DNA of 64,000 nucleotides from assembly GCF_024362695.1 (NCBI RefSeq), contig NC_065406.1:17069545-17133544 (forward strand), given 5' to 3'. This stretch comes from Pectinophora gossypiella. Lineage: Eukaryota > Arthropoda > Insecta > Lepidoptera > Gelechiidae. A model generated the notes under the pieces. It did no database searches. It was given only the letters and a program-made list of their open reading frames with translations, and was not told the origin of the DNA. A program made the translations under genes and the position numbers. Below, in pieces: positions 10,798 through 20,195 of this stretch. Position 1 is the first letter of the stretch, and the number at the start of each line of letters is the position of its first letter.

Positions 10798-10986
10798 GTG
10801 TAACTATGTTACCTACTGAATAGAGACATTTTTGAATTTGAATTTAAATATGTTATTTAAGACACAAAGAACCTATGCATAATAGTGCGATTCAAAGTGT
10901 AACTATGTTACCTACTGAATAGAGACATTTTTGAATTTGAATTTAAATATGTTATTTATGACACAAAGAACCTATGCATAATAGTA
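10798..10986. repeat. 99-bp tandem duplication (2 units)
   Basis: Unit 1 starts at 10798 and unit 2 at 10897. Apart from the unit junctions I see one substitution (TTAAGAC versus TTATGAC), so the duplication is recent or conserved. AT-rich, no coding frame. Confidence 0.9.
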
Positions 10987-11370
10987 TTAGATCTGTCGGA
11001 TAAATGTCCGACGAAACAAAACTTATTTATTTGAAACTAGTATAAAATCTCATTGCACCTTTACTATTCCTTTGATGACAAAATATCAAAGAAGTTTGCA
11101 ATATCTGGAAGCGTATGACATCCTGTGAATTTAACTGCTACAGAAGGAGTGTGATTGATTGCTAGCGAATAGCAAGATGCTAGAAGTATACATTATAAGC
11201 TAGTTCTGGTTTTGATCCAGCGATTCCTTCTTGTGTTCTTCCAGCTGCCTCCCTCCTATTTCTCAAACATCACCAGAGAAGTACTTGTGCCGTGTGATTC
11301 GCTTATATCAACCCCAATCCCATATTCGTTTGCTTTGTTTAACTTCAATTTGGTCAGCCAAGCGTAACGT

Positions 11371-11442
11371 TTAAGCGATTGCGTTAACTCTTAAGCGATT
11401 GCGTTAACTCTTAAGCAATTGCGTTAACTCTCAAGCGATTGC
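11371..11442. repeat. 20-bp tandem repeat (about 3.6 units)
   Basis: Head-to-tail units of TTAAGCGATTGCGTTAACTC with single-base variants. There are no spacers, so it is not a CRISPR array. Confidence 0.9.
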
Positions 11443-11816
11443 ATCTGGGTAAGGCTCTTGGCTCCGTTTTACCCATAAACACCAATAGAGTATACATGAC
11501 ATCTAACGTCGCTGTCACTGTGGCTGTAACTCAATAAAATTTATACAATTCCTTCTCGCGGTCGCGGAAAACCATAAAAGACTCTGACCTAATTTCAGAA
11601 CGGTATCTTTTAAATTTCGTCTGTTTGTTGATTCAAAAGATAATTCCCACAGCTGCGCGAAATGTTTTGATGTTTCCCACTTCTTTTAAGAAGAAATAGT
11701 AAACAATATTGCTATTTCAAGTTGTGTTTTTTGTGCTCGCTTGTGAAGGAAATTGTACCTACTATTATTTTTACATTTTTGTTCCTTTCTCTTTTACTAG
11801 ACATATTGTGATGAAT
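11443..11816. other. No gene seen
   Basis: No family or coding frame recognised. Confidence 0.4.
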
Positions 11817-11963
11817 ATTCACAATCGGGTGATCAACCTGTGATGTGCTATCTAACCAAACTAATGATTACAAAGTAATATTTGTAATATCCTCACCGGG
11901 ATTCGGACCCGGGATCTCCGGATAATGAGACCAATGCTCAATTAATGAACTACAGAAGCCGTG
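11817..11963 (-). repeat. SINE-A 5' portion
   Basis: Minus-strand head and upstream body only. The B-box-like GGGATTCGGACCCGG context is visible on the plus strand. Core and tail are absent. Confidence 0.7.
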
Positions 11964-12089
11964 AGCAGAGAAGAGATATTATTTAATTCTGTACCAGTCA
12001 AGTTGCAAACGATTATGACAATCAACAGCATTGGTGATAAAAATGGTACTACCTCTAACTACCTGTATTTTTATCACTGTCACTGTCGA

Positions 12090-12142
12090 TGGTTTTTTTC
12101 CGGCTAAGTAGTTAATGCCATCTGCGGTAAATCTACAATAAT
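12090..12142 (+). repeat. LINE-J 3' UTR scrap
   Basis: About 50 bp matching the LINE-J 3' end: CGGCTAAGTAGTTAATGCC then GGTAAATCTACAATAA. No poly-A tail is kept. Confidence 0.6.
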
Positions 12143-12544
12143 TTATATCTTTCAATTGTCATAAAAATTATATTGACGTAAGGTTACATGTAAATCCCAT
12201 ACATTTTTATCACGGCCACTGTCTTTTTTTGATTGTCATTATCGTTTGCAACTTGACTAAGGCTCCAGATAAAGTCCAAAGTGATGGTAACACTGCAACT
12301 AAATTGCCGCATCTGCTGGCGAAATAAGTTTCCAAAAGCAAAAGTAGGAAAGCTCCAATTATAACAAAGAACTTTATCGCTATCGTGTTCATTAGTGGAG
12401 AACATCCTAGTTTTAGTCTCAATTCTTAGCCGAAGATAAAGTTTACGAATTAATTGGGGTACTTTCTACTATCTTTATACATGAAGAGTAGTTGAGTGTA
12501 AGATCAAAGAAAAGGTGTTAATACTAAGTAAAGAACGGAAGGAA
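12143..12544. other. No gene seen
   Basis: Overlapping minus-strand frames of ~70 codons at 12184-12422 compete with each other and have no recognised motif. Confidence 0.4.
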
Positions 12545-12700
12545 AACATCTAGAGGAAACCCATGTGGTTAGGGTGTGCATTTCTCGGGAACACTCCAGA
12601 ACCTAACCTAACCTTTATTGGTTAGATTTTTCCTTCGTGAGTTGGAAAGTTGGACATGCAGTTGCGTCTGTAAAAAATCGGACCGGATCGGTTAACACTG
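12545..12700 (+). repeat. SINE-B 3' portion
   Basis: Diverged plus-strand copy: GAAGGAAAACATCTAGAGG through CCTTCGTGAGTTGGAAAG to the terminal block. Head absent. Confidence 0.6.
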
Positions 12701-12775
12701 CCCTATTTTTCCCTAAAAAAGTAGCATGGAGAATACTACATTAACAAGGGCGTAGTTCTTAAATTAGTGATATAT
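12700..12775 (+). repeat. LINE-E tail fragment
   Basis: TTTTTCCCTAAAAAAGTAGC followed by a degenerate TTCTTAAATTAGTGAT end. The same subtype is at 54777-54855 and 60085-60186. Confidence 0.6.
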
Positions 12776-12828
12776 TTTTTTTAATTAATAAAGTCCTTGA
12801 GCATAGTGCTTACGATCAGGATACCTTT

Positions 12829-13056
12829 CTTTTTGTGGCGTGACTTATTGTAGATTTGCCGTAGATGGCATTAACTACTTGGCTGGACAAATGGGGAGCG
12901 CTGAAGGCTTTCACCCGGTACAACGTTTAAAACAACAGGCCTGAGGGTGCCCAGTTGGGCGCGAACCTCGGCTCAGGACGTCGTCTGAGAGGAAAAATAT
13001 TTGAAAGAATTAATCGACCCTAGTGGGCCCCTAAGTAGCGCTTATTGGTATCGACC
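12829..13056 (-). mobile_element. LINE-J 3' end, 5'-truncated
   Basis: 3' UTR of the Jockey-type LINE on the minus strand, ending at the GGGTCGATAGCGATAAGCGC-type region. It abuts a LINE-E copy at 13060, so one inserted next to or into the other. Confidence 0.8.
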
Positions 13057-13059
13057 CAC

Positions 13060-13260
13060 TCTCTCTCTCCATTTAAGAGCTGCGCTCTTGTCGGTGGAGT
13101 AATCGCCATTCCTCTCTTCTTCCCGCCAAATCCTTTACCTCCTGATACGACACGACCTGCACCTTCACTTTTATTTGTTTCATAAATGTTCTCCTAGTTC
13201 TACCCCTTCCTCTCTTCCCTTCAATTTTTCCTTCTATGATGTTTGTCATAAATAAATCAA
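13060..13260 (-). pseudogene. LINE-E C-terminal ORF fragment with (GA)n tail
   Basis: The longest coding remnant of LINE-E. The minus-strand frame stops at 13073 and, reading into it, has GKRGRGRTRRTFMKQIKVKV, then VSYQEVKDLAGRREEWRLLH and RQERSS-stop. The basic RGRGR-R-R stretch followed by a tryptophan-containing end is typical of the C-terminus of several non-LTR retrotransposon ORF2 proteins, after the reverse transcriptase domain. The 3' tail is (GA)n instead of poly-A. The copy is 5'-truncated upstream of about 13260 and cannot encode an active enzyme. Clade not assigned; RTE-like is a guess from the C-terminal pattern. Confidence 0.65.
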
Positions 13261-14092
13261 TAAGTACATCAGATTCGATTAGATAAATTAAAATTAAATT
13301 ATATATAAAATCAAATAAAATTAATATTATCAATAAAAATGAAATTACACGAAATAAAATAAAATACATTGGTGCACATTCGGGTGCACACAAACCCAAC
13401 CCAATTTCAGATCGACAGCTCCCAAATGAGTGCCGTCCTGCGCTTACAATAAGTGCAAGAAAGGGATAGAGCTAATTTTGGTCCTGTCAAACCAAGTCAA
13501 AATTAGTTCGGTGGTTGCTCGAACTGTCACCAATGATAACATTTTCATTGCAAGAAAGGTGATGAGCTGGCATGCAGTCTTATCCATCTCTCCAGCATCG
13601 GCGAGTCCCACCTCTCAGACAATGCAATGAATCGTGTCGTATTCTTAATTATGAAGCTAATAAACATTCTTATGGAAAATAACAGTTCAAACACAATACA
13701 TTCTTGTGTAACAATACTACTCACATGTTTATCCCTTTACTGAGAGAAAGATACCCGGAAAAAATTCGAAAGGGCTAGTATCACGCTTCGAATCTTAACT
13801 AACATAACATTTACTTCCATAACATTCTAGTTTCAACTCTATTATATTCGACATAATAGTCATGGAAACTGTAAAAAAATGTTGTACGCAGACAATAGAA
13901 ATCCCATGACGTATGTGAGAAAAACTGAACGTTAGTGTCTTGTAAATAGAGTTCAAAATTGCACCGTTTCTGTGAGTATACGCGAGTGCCGTTTACTGAG
14001 TGCCGATGGTTGACGACAATTGCCGAAGATTTCCGAATACTGTACTTTATGCGAAAGTTTTTACTATTCTCAGTTTTTAGTGTAGGCAGAAC
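13261..14092. other. No gene seen
   Basis: AT-rich. A 66-codon plus-strand frame at 13430-13630 has no recognised domain. Confidence 0.45.
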
Positions 14093-14274
14093 GGCCTCTG
14101 TGATCTAGTAGATCGAGCGTAGATCTCTCGATCTAGTGGAGGTCCCAGGTTCAATTCCCGGTGGGGTCATAGCACAAAAATCGCTTTGTAATCCCAGTTT
14201 GGTTAGAACAGGGCCGATCAGCCGAAGTAAAATGATCTGTGCTTCTGAGGGCACGTTAAACAGTAGGTCCCGGG
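14093..14274 (+). repeat. SINE-A, interrupted copy
   Basis: Head GGCCTCTGTGATCTAGTAG, B-box-like GGTTCAATTCC, body and start of core are present. It stops at GGTCCCGGG, where MITE-P begins at a TA. A degenerate remainder may continue after 14420. Confidence 0.7.
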
Positions 14275-14420
14275 TACGATCATGAGTACTTATATGTATA
14301 CACTTTGAAACCATGTCACATTTACGTTTTTGACAAATAAAACCGTAAGTCTCATTAAATGTGAAATATGATAGTGCGACAGGGTTCTAAAGTGGGTGCA
14401 TGATATTGCTCATGACTGTA
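14275..14420. mobile_element. MITE-P
   Basis: A 146-bp element with inverted ends (TACGATCATGAG at the left, CTCATGACTGTA at the right). It aligns over its whole length with 45093-45239 and 47303-47449. The ends are TA, consistent with a Tc1/mariner-type MITE in a TA of the SINE. Confidence 0.75.
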
Positions 14421-14627
14421 CTATTACCTTAGTAGTGTAAGTTGTAGTGTCAATGTTTGTGCAAAAAAGTGTAATTGTACATATCTAAGGAACATTAATT
14501 ATCTTCAGGTTTAACATTTTGCATATTTGTTTCATTAAAACTATTAAAAATTGCTTTTCTATTTTGGAGTTGATACCAAGTATATTTGCCTGTCGATTGG
14601 AATCTTTTAATATCTATTTAAAAGCTT

Positions 14628-14870
14628 AACTTAAGCAACTTTCGCAAAGGCCGGTCATAAGATGGGTGACCACAAAAAAAAGTTTTCATCTCGAACTCCT
14701 CCGTGCTTCGGAAGGCACGTTAAGCCGTTGGTCCCGCGGTTAGCGGTCGTTAATAACCATCAAGCCGCACTGGGCCCGCGTGATGGTTTAAGGCCCGATC
14801 TCTCTATCCATCCATAGGGAAGGCCCGTGCCCCAGCAGTGGGGACGTTAATGGGCTGATGATGATGATGA
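14628..14870 (+). mobile_element. SINE-C, lacking tRNA-like head
   Basis: Starts inside the 5S-like segment (AACTTAAGCAACTTTCGC, AGATGGGTGACC), then has the shared core (CCGTGCTTCGGAAGGCACG) and a tail GTGCCCCAGCAGTGGGGAC with a (GAT)n end. Confidence 0.8.
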
Positions 14871-14924
14871 CATATTCCTGTCGGAAAATTCGTGAAAATT
14901 TGAGTGTATTATTAAATTATTTCT

Positions 14925-15033
14925 GTTCCATACTTTTGCGACGAAAAATTCCACTTGACGAAAAAAATCAACTCAGAATCATGGCTTGAATCATCCCTCG
15001 AAGTTTTCGTTACGATATCACTACCACCCTGTA
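14925..15033. repeat. MITE-M right half
   Basis: Has the interior word TTGCGACGAAAAATTCCACTT and the right terminal region TACGATATCACTACCACCCTG. Left half missing. Confidence 0.6.
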
Positions 15034-15367
15034 TTTGTATTGGTAATAGAAATTATTTTAATAATTATTTGCTTATGTCAAACAAAATAAGCTGTGCTTT
15101 TATTTGATTACGAATAAATATTAGTATTTGTTTTTGTATCATCCTACGTACAATAAACTAACCGTTCGTTAATTAAATAAAATAATAAACGTTTATTTCT
15201 TTCTTCTTTTCTTTCTAAATAAATAACAATTTCCTAAAATATTTTCTAAGTTATTTTATTAATTTGTTATTTATTTTTATTGGTACATAATTATACTCTA
15301 CACAAACCTAGTACGTACTTAAAATACACTTACATAAACGATTCATATATATGGTATATATAATATA
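15034..15367. other. Very AT-rich, no gene seen
   Basis: Over long runs nearly only A and T, ending in an (ACAT)n run at 15372-15395 that belongs to the next LINE tail. Confidence 0.5.
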
Positions 15368-15500
15368 CATATATACATACATACATACATACATAAACTC
15401 ACGCCAATTTCCCACCGTGGTAAGCAGAGACTATAGAATTCCATTTGCTTCGATCCTGATACACTTCTCTTGCTTCCTCCACATTCATCAATCAATCAAT
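15368..15500 (-). repeat. LINE-T2 3' end with (TATG)n tail
   Basis: Reading the minus strand, a frame with EEAREV(Y)QDRSKWN, then a frame-changed PGGK-like end, then a (TATG)n tail. A cleaner reading of the frame is at 32735-32900. The tail resembles that of LINE-T1 but the body differs. Confidence 0.6.
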
Positions 15501-15557
15501 CAATTTTTGTGTAGTGATAAATGATATGAATATCAATATATAAGAGGCGTGCGTGTA

Positions 15558-15697
15558 TGAAACGTTTGATGAATATAGAGGAAGCAAGACAAATATGTCA
15601 GGACCGAAGCTACAATAAGTTACCGAGGGATCTAAAGAATGTACGTCCTGATGATTTAATTAGTAAATTAAAAGTGCTACTCACACAAACATACTAA
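15558..15697 (+). pseudogene. Two LINE C-terminal ends fused in frame
   Basis: A 46-codon frame from ATG 15558 to the stop at 15695. Its first part, MKRLMNIEEARQICQDRS, is the LINE-T2 C-terminal motif. It runs in frame into YNKLPRDLKNVRPDDLISKL and ends LKVLLTQTY-stop, which has the YN-LP...F/L..KL.. pattern of CR1/Jockey-like ORF2 C-termini. Probably a chance junction between two retroelement fragments or a template switch. No upstream coding region. Confidence 0.45.
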
Positions 15698-15986
15698 TTC
15701 TTAATTTATATTAAGAAAGAAGAAGAAAGAAAGAAAGTATTTATTAACAACTTATTGTTATTATAATTTATTTGTATCCTATGGATACAAAAAAAGTTTA
15801 AATAATGAATGATGTACAACTTTCGAATTCATGTTAATGACAATGTATATAATAAATTCAAATAAACATAATGAATATAATATGAAATTCCATAGGCTCT
15901 ACTCACCCTAGTGTATGTGCATTAAGTTATAGGAAATTAATTTCTAAAGACAATAAGAGTTATAATAATGAATTAATATTTCCATT
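15698..15986. other. AT-rich, probable LINE 3' UTR
   Basis: Follows the fused LINE end. A purine-rich run (AAGAAAGAAGAAGAAAGAAA) is at 15712-15737. Nothing else recognised. Confidence 0.35.
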
Positions 15987-16115
15987 ACTGTTCCTTCGCG
16001 GGTTGAAAGGTCAGACAGGCAGTCGCTTCTGTGAAAAACCAGACTTGTCAAATCTTTAGGTTAGGTAAGCGGACCCTGTGAAAAACGGAATAATGCTAGG
16101 GAGATGATGATGAAT
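15987..16115 (+). repeat. SINE-B 3' end with (GAT)n tail
   Basis: CCTTCGCGGGTTGAAAGGTC, then GCAGTCGCTTCTGTGAAAA and the terminal GCTAGGGAGATGATGATG. Confidence 0.75.
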
Positions 16116-16375
16116 ATTTCTATAAATTTGACGCAATAACTGACTTAGTGGCGATTTATTGCGAGTTCTAAAGAACGTTTAGGGCTTTCATAGACGACAT
16201 CTGATTCGAATTTTAATAGTCTAGGTGTCAATTTAGTCCAACAAAACCTCAAAAGGACACATTTCTTCGATACTTCTCTGTGATTCTTTCTTTTTGTGCA
16301 ATTTAAAGGGTATAATTTAATTGATGTAGTGATTGTAAAGCTGTCTTATTTGTTTAGATTATCAACTTACCCATT

Positions 16376-16538
16376 GCAAGTCGTCTGCAGTTACGTTACC
16401 CTTACGAACATCCATAGGAGCCGTTAACGAGGGCTCGGCGTCACAGCTGAGAATATTCGTCACGATTCGGCACTACTCGTGACGGCACTCGGCACGTCTA
16501 CGCACGCCGCTTTGCCTAGGTCACTGTTGGAAGTAGGC
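16376..16538. repeat. GC-rich duplicated unit, copy 1
   Basis: About 160 bp, clearly richer in GC than its surroundings. Its 91-bp core (16416-16506) matches 16930-17020 with two substitutions that I can see; the flanks are more diverged. The core holds a hairpin with an 8-bp stem (CGTCACGA ... TCGTGACG). The copy is followed by GTAGGC, a possible splice donor. Each reading frame meets a stop within the unit or just after it. Confidence 0.85.
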
Positions 16539-16891
16539 TAATAAAAGAAGTAGTTAAAATGATATTTTACTTATCTTTTTGAGTTTACTACAATACAATA
16601 TAATAACTTTTACACAAAAGAAACAAAAACCTGAAAAAATACAAATAAACAAAAATACAGGCAAAATTTAGGTACCTGTAGAATTTAAATTTATTTTTAC
16701 CTAATTTCCGTTTTTAATAAATACACATCTCAGTTCAAGGCTTCGGTATATTCCATTAAAAATAGTTTGATTAAAAAAAATATATTTAAAAAAAAGATAT
16801 AAAGATTTATTTTTTTTAAGATATTATAAAAACTAAAGGTTACTATATTTTTATCGTCACTCTAATTAAACTATATTTATTCAGGTACATC

Positions 16892-17051
16892 GCAAGTCGT
16901 CTGTCGTAGCCCTTAGAAGCCGCGTCCGTAGGAGCCGTTAACGAGGGCTCGGCGTCACAGCTGAGGATATTCGTCACGATTCGGCACTACTCGTGACGAC
17001 ACTCGGCACGTCTACGCACGTCACTTCGGCTAGCTCCGTTGTGAAGGTAGG
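16892..17051. repeat. GC-rich duplicated unit, copy 2
   Basis: Second copy, offset 514 bp from the first. It keeps the same hairpin and begins with the same GCAAGTCGTCTG. It ends GTGAAG then GTAGGT, a better splice-donor match than copy 1. It lies about 550 bp upstream of the GC-rich promoter-like block at 17600. Confidence 0.85.
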
Positions 17052-17599
17052 TCTATGAAAAACATTAAATTGTTTATTAATTACTATTAATTTGTTGTAT
17101 TAATACTTTTTCGTATACTATAAACTAGGCAAACACATGTATTAAAACAGTTTTTACAATAATAATCAATAGGTATAAGTAAGTTCTGCTACTTTTTTGG
17201 ATTTCTGGAACAACAAATACTTTACTAACAGGAAATTCAAAATTGAAAACAAAATAGAAATAGAAGTGTATATATAATAGGCGGCCTCATTGCTAATTAG
17301 CAATCTTAGTTGGTAATGAAAAATATTTCAACAAATCACGGTAAAATTAAGGTGAAACCATGATTAATCTGAAAGAATAAACGTGAAATAAAAGTTTTGA
17401 AATATTTATTCTTATGAGTACATTTTTACTTGTAATATCATCGCATAGCTGCTAAATTCAAATGTTTTTATACTTCTTGCTCAAAATAGTTTAAACGGAT
17501 GCTCCGAAATTGATAGAATGATTCAACTTTAATATAAAGAAAAAGAGAGTCTTACAAAATTCAACATATATTTCAGAGGTCGAGCTAAAGTCACTCACG
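17052..17599. other. No gene seen; AT-rich
   Basis: Separates the duplicated GC-rich unit from the promoter-like block. Nothing recognised. Confidence 0.4.
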
Positions 17600-17905
17600 C
17601 TTTCATCTCTTTTCCGAGGCTGCGCGGCCAGGCATGCGCAGTACGGACTTTCATCAAACGCCGTCAGTGGAGCGGCGCAACCCGCCGTACGACCAACCGC
17701 GCCCGAACCGCGCCGAAACAATTTCTGAACGCATCAATAATTTCAAAAAATCACCGAACGCGAGCGAAAATATTTAAAAATAATATTTAAAATAATTCGA
17801 ACATCGAACGCTTTTCTCGGCGAGTGGACTTTCAACTGTGTATACGATTCATTAAGTGTAAATTATTTAGTGTAAATGTGTATATAAAAGTGCAATGGAA
17901 TATAC
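17600..17905 (+). promoter_or_regulatory. Candidate promoter with TATA box and initiator
   Basis: A GC-rich, CpG-containing block (17600-17720) inside AT-rich DNA carries GGCATGCGCAGT, resembling an NRF-1-type site. Further on, TATATAAAAG at 17881-17890 is a full TATA box. An initiator-like ACAGTTT follows at 17904, about 24 bases from the first T of the TATA box, which is close to normal insect spacing. None of the repeat families in this window overlaps it. The minus-strand frame over the block shows no known domain. Function is inferred from arrangement only. Confidence 0.4.
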
Positions 17906-17971
17906 AGTTTTAGTGTGTGTGTTACGACTTTTAGTATATGTGACAGTGGTTGTAATTGGAGTTCCTTGATG
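17906..17971 (+). other. Candidate first exon ending at a splice donor
   Basis: The segment after the putative initiator ends at GATG followed by GTAAGTAAAA, a strong 5' splice site (GT at 17972). A small frame from ATG 17895 (MEYTVLVCVLRLLVYVTVVV, then IGVP-stop) stops just before the donor; it would start upstream of the predicted transcription start, so it may not be translated. The last three exon bases, 17969-17971, are themselves ATG. No matching downstream exon was identified, so this could be an untranslated exon or a chance match. Confidence 0.3.
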
Positions 17972-18514
17972 GTAAGTAAAAATGGTATTTATTTAGACTA
18001 TAGATGTTACTGGACTAAATATTCTTCAAATTCTATAAGGTTTCATGTTGAAACTAACCTAAAATATACTCAATATACTATATAATACTGTATTAATAAC
18101 CTTATTGAATTAGACAGAATATTAAAATATAAAAGACACTTAAATTACTTTCTAAAGGTACCTAATAGACGAAAACGTTTATAAGCGTTCAAAATCTGTG
18201 TATTTTGAGTTTGAAACTCATTTTATACGCTATACGCCTTCCTTTCATTACATATAGTTGTCACAAAGTAATAAAAAGTGGTACAATTATAAAATCGATT
18301 TATTGACTTGAGTAGGTATCTACTGTGGACAAAAATAGCTCCAAAACAATTTACTCCATAAATAAATGCTGACTATGAGAGTTCAAAATTATATGAGACC
18401 GTTTTCAACTTGGGTAGGGTAACTATAAAGAGGAAAATTTTGCTTTTAGTCACTAGAGTTATTTATTAAATTTAAATTATTTTTTTACATATAGTGGATC
18501 TCTGAGTTAGGTAT
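17972..18514. other. No gene seen; possible intron start
   Basis: AT-rich, unique in the window. If the donor at 17972 is real this is intron. Confidence 0.35.
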
Positions 18515-18630
18515 AATACATACATACATAAAGACACGTCTATTTCCCACCGGTGTAAGCAGAGACTAATGGAATTCCATTTGTTTCGACCCCGACATAC
18601 TTCTCTTGCTTCCGCCACATTCTTCAAAAG
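18515..18630 (-). repeat. LINE-T2 3' end
   Basis: Minus-strand copy: (ACAT)n then TTTCCCACCGGTGTAAGCAG and CTTCTCTTGCTTCCGCCAC on the plus strand. Confidence 0.65.
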
Positions 18631-19017
18631 GTTTATTTTTGGAGTTATGTTTATAGGTGCATCTGATGTTAAGCATTGCTATAAACTATATTTTAGAGTT
18701 ATGAAAATCCTTAATGAGAAGTAACGAGTGAAAAACTAATTAACATATTTTTCTAAAGTGATCCAAACATTATAAAGCAATAGAAAAAAAACTACACAAA
18801 ATGTTCAATATTGTATTGCGTATACAATCTCCGTAATTCGTTATAATTGTATTCGGTTTTTGACCACCGAAGTGGTAAGAAACAGCTTATAATCAAAACC
18901 ACGTGAGCGTTTTTTTGAAAATAAATCATAATCTGGTTTAATTTTTTCAAATCAACCCCGATTTCTTTCATAATTTCATTCCGAGTAAAAATTTAGACCA
19001 CTAATTTTAACCTATAC
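18631..19017. other. No gene seen
   Basis: AT-rich, nothing recognised. Confidence 0.4.
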
Positions 19018-19134
19018 AGATTAAAGAGAAGGCGAACGTCATGTCTTATAAGGAAGTGAAGGAATTGGTCTTTGATAGACAAAAATGAAGAATGCTACAC
19101 CGACAAGAGCGTGGCTCTTAAATTAGTGATGATG
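19018..19134 (+). repeat. LINE-E 3' end
   Basis: Plus-strand copy of the terminal coding block (KEKANV-SYKEVKELVFDRQ) and the tail CTCTTAAATTAGTGATGATG. A base change replaces the conserved QEW with a stop. Confidence 0.7.
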
Positions 19135-19194
19135 AATTTTAACTTAGATTGAAACTAACTTGTCTTAGAAATTTCTAATATGTTTTCCACTGTA

Positions 19195-19290
19195 TACATA
19201 AACTCACGCGTATTTCCCACTGGGGTAAGCAGAGACTATTGAATTCCATTTCCTTCGATCCTGACACACATTTCTTTTCACAGTAAGACT
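19195..19290 (-). repeat. LINE-T2 3' end
   Basis: TTTCCCACTGGGGTAAGCAG, then AATTCCATTTCCTTCGATCC. Truncated. Confidence 0.6.
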
Positions 19291-19576
19291 ACGACACAAA
19301 TTGCATGGCATATTTCCAAACTATTTATTTTGAGGCCTATTATTCCGCCCATAAGTATGGCAAATGTATGCAAATCTATGCCAGTGTTTGGCGTTTTTCG
19401 TGCATTATTTTTAGCGAAATGTCACCGTACTAGGTTAATCGTCAATTTGCCTGCTAATGATTTTTTTTCATGGTTAATTATGATGTTGTTACTTGTTTTA
19501 CGCATTTACTTTGTCGCAATATTACTATTCATAGTTTCCAAACTTATTAATACTGTCGAACCGAATATAAACATTA

Positions 19577-19700
19577 ACATACCTCATGCCTATTTCCCAC
19601 CAGGATAAACAGAGACTATATAATTCCATTTGCTTCAATCCTGACACACTTCTCTTGGTTTCTTCAAATTTATCAATCATATTCAGAGTAGATCGTAATA
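19577..19700 (-). repeat. LINE-T2 3' end
   Basis: TTTCCCACCAGGATAAACAG, then ATTCCATTTGCTTCAATCC and the ATTCAGAGTAGATCGTA block also seen at 32840. Confidence 0.6.
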
Positions 19701-19899
19701 AACCTTTTCTAGTTTTTTTAGTTATTTATTTTGTATTTGTTACCTGTTACTTTTTGTTGTTTGTTTTAATTATTTGTAGCACAATGTGTTTTCTCGGGAA
19801 GAGCGGAGTCTCCTGATACAGGCGCTACGCTTAAAAGGAGGCCAATCACCTATAATAGTGTATTGGTTTTCTAGAAATAAAGTGTTTTGTATTTTTTTG

Positions 19900-20195
19900 T
19901 CATCATCATCATCATCAGCCCATAACATCCCCACTACTGGGGCACGGGCCTTCCCTATGGATGGATAGGGAGATCGGGCCTTAAACCACCACGCGGGCCC
20001 AGTGCGGATTGGTGGTTATTAACGACTGCTAATGCAGCCGCGACCAACGGCTTAGCGTGCCTTCCGAAGCACGGAGGAGCTCGAGATGAAAACTTTTTTT
20101 GTGGTCACCCATCCTATGACCGGCCTTTGCGAAAGTTGCTTAACTTCAACAATCGCAGACCGAGCGCGGTTACCGCTGCGCCACCGAGCTCCTCA
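19900..20195 (-). mobile_element. SINE-C, full-length: tRNA-like head plus 5S-like segment
   Basis: Read on the minus strand. The head GAGCTCGGTGGCGCAGCGG is tRNA-like. It runs into GAAGTTAAGCAAC and GGATGGGTGACCAC, the two internal control blocks of 5S rRNA genes (box A and box C), about 25 bases apart as in 5S rRNA. The shared SINE core (CCGTGCTTCGGAAGGCACG) follows, then a tail with GGGCCCGCGTGGTGG and GTGCCCCAGTAGTGGGG, ending in (GAT)n. A TATTTTTTT-type direct repeat flanks it. Non-coding; if active it would be transcribed by RNA polymerase III. Confidence 0.85.

Noticed and set aside
11371..11442. CRISPR array
   Set aside because: Units are head to tail without spacers, and the DNA is eukaryotic.
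16426..17045. Mutually exclusive duplicated exons
   Set aside because: Stops occur in each frame within or just after each unit, and both core substitutions change the residue in the longest open frame.
17491..17721. 76-codon minus-strand frame over the GC-rich block
   Set aside because: No domain, and it runs against the TATA/initiator/donor arrangement; GC-rich DNA has long open frames by chance.
20100..20150. 5S rRNA gene
   Set aside because: Only the internal promoter blocks are present, embedded in SINE-C; the rest of a ~120-base 5S rRNA is absent.
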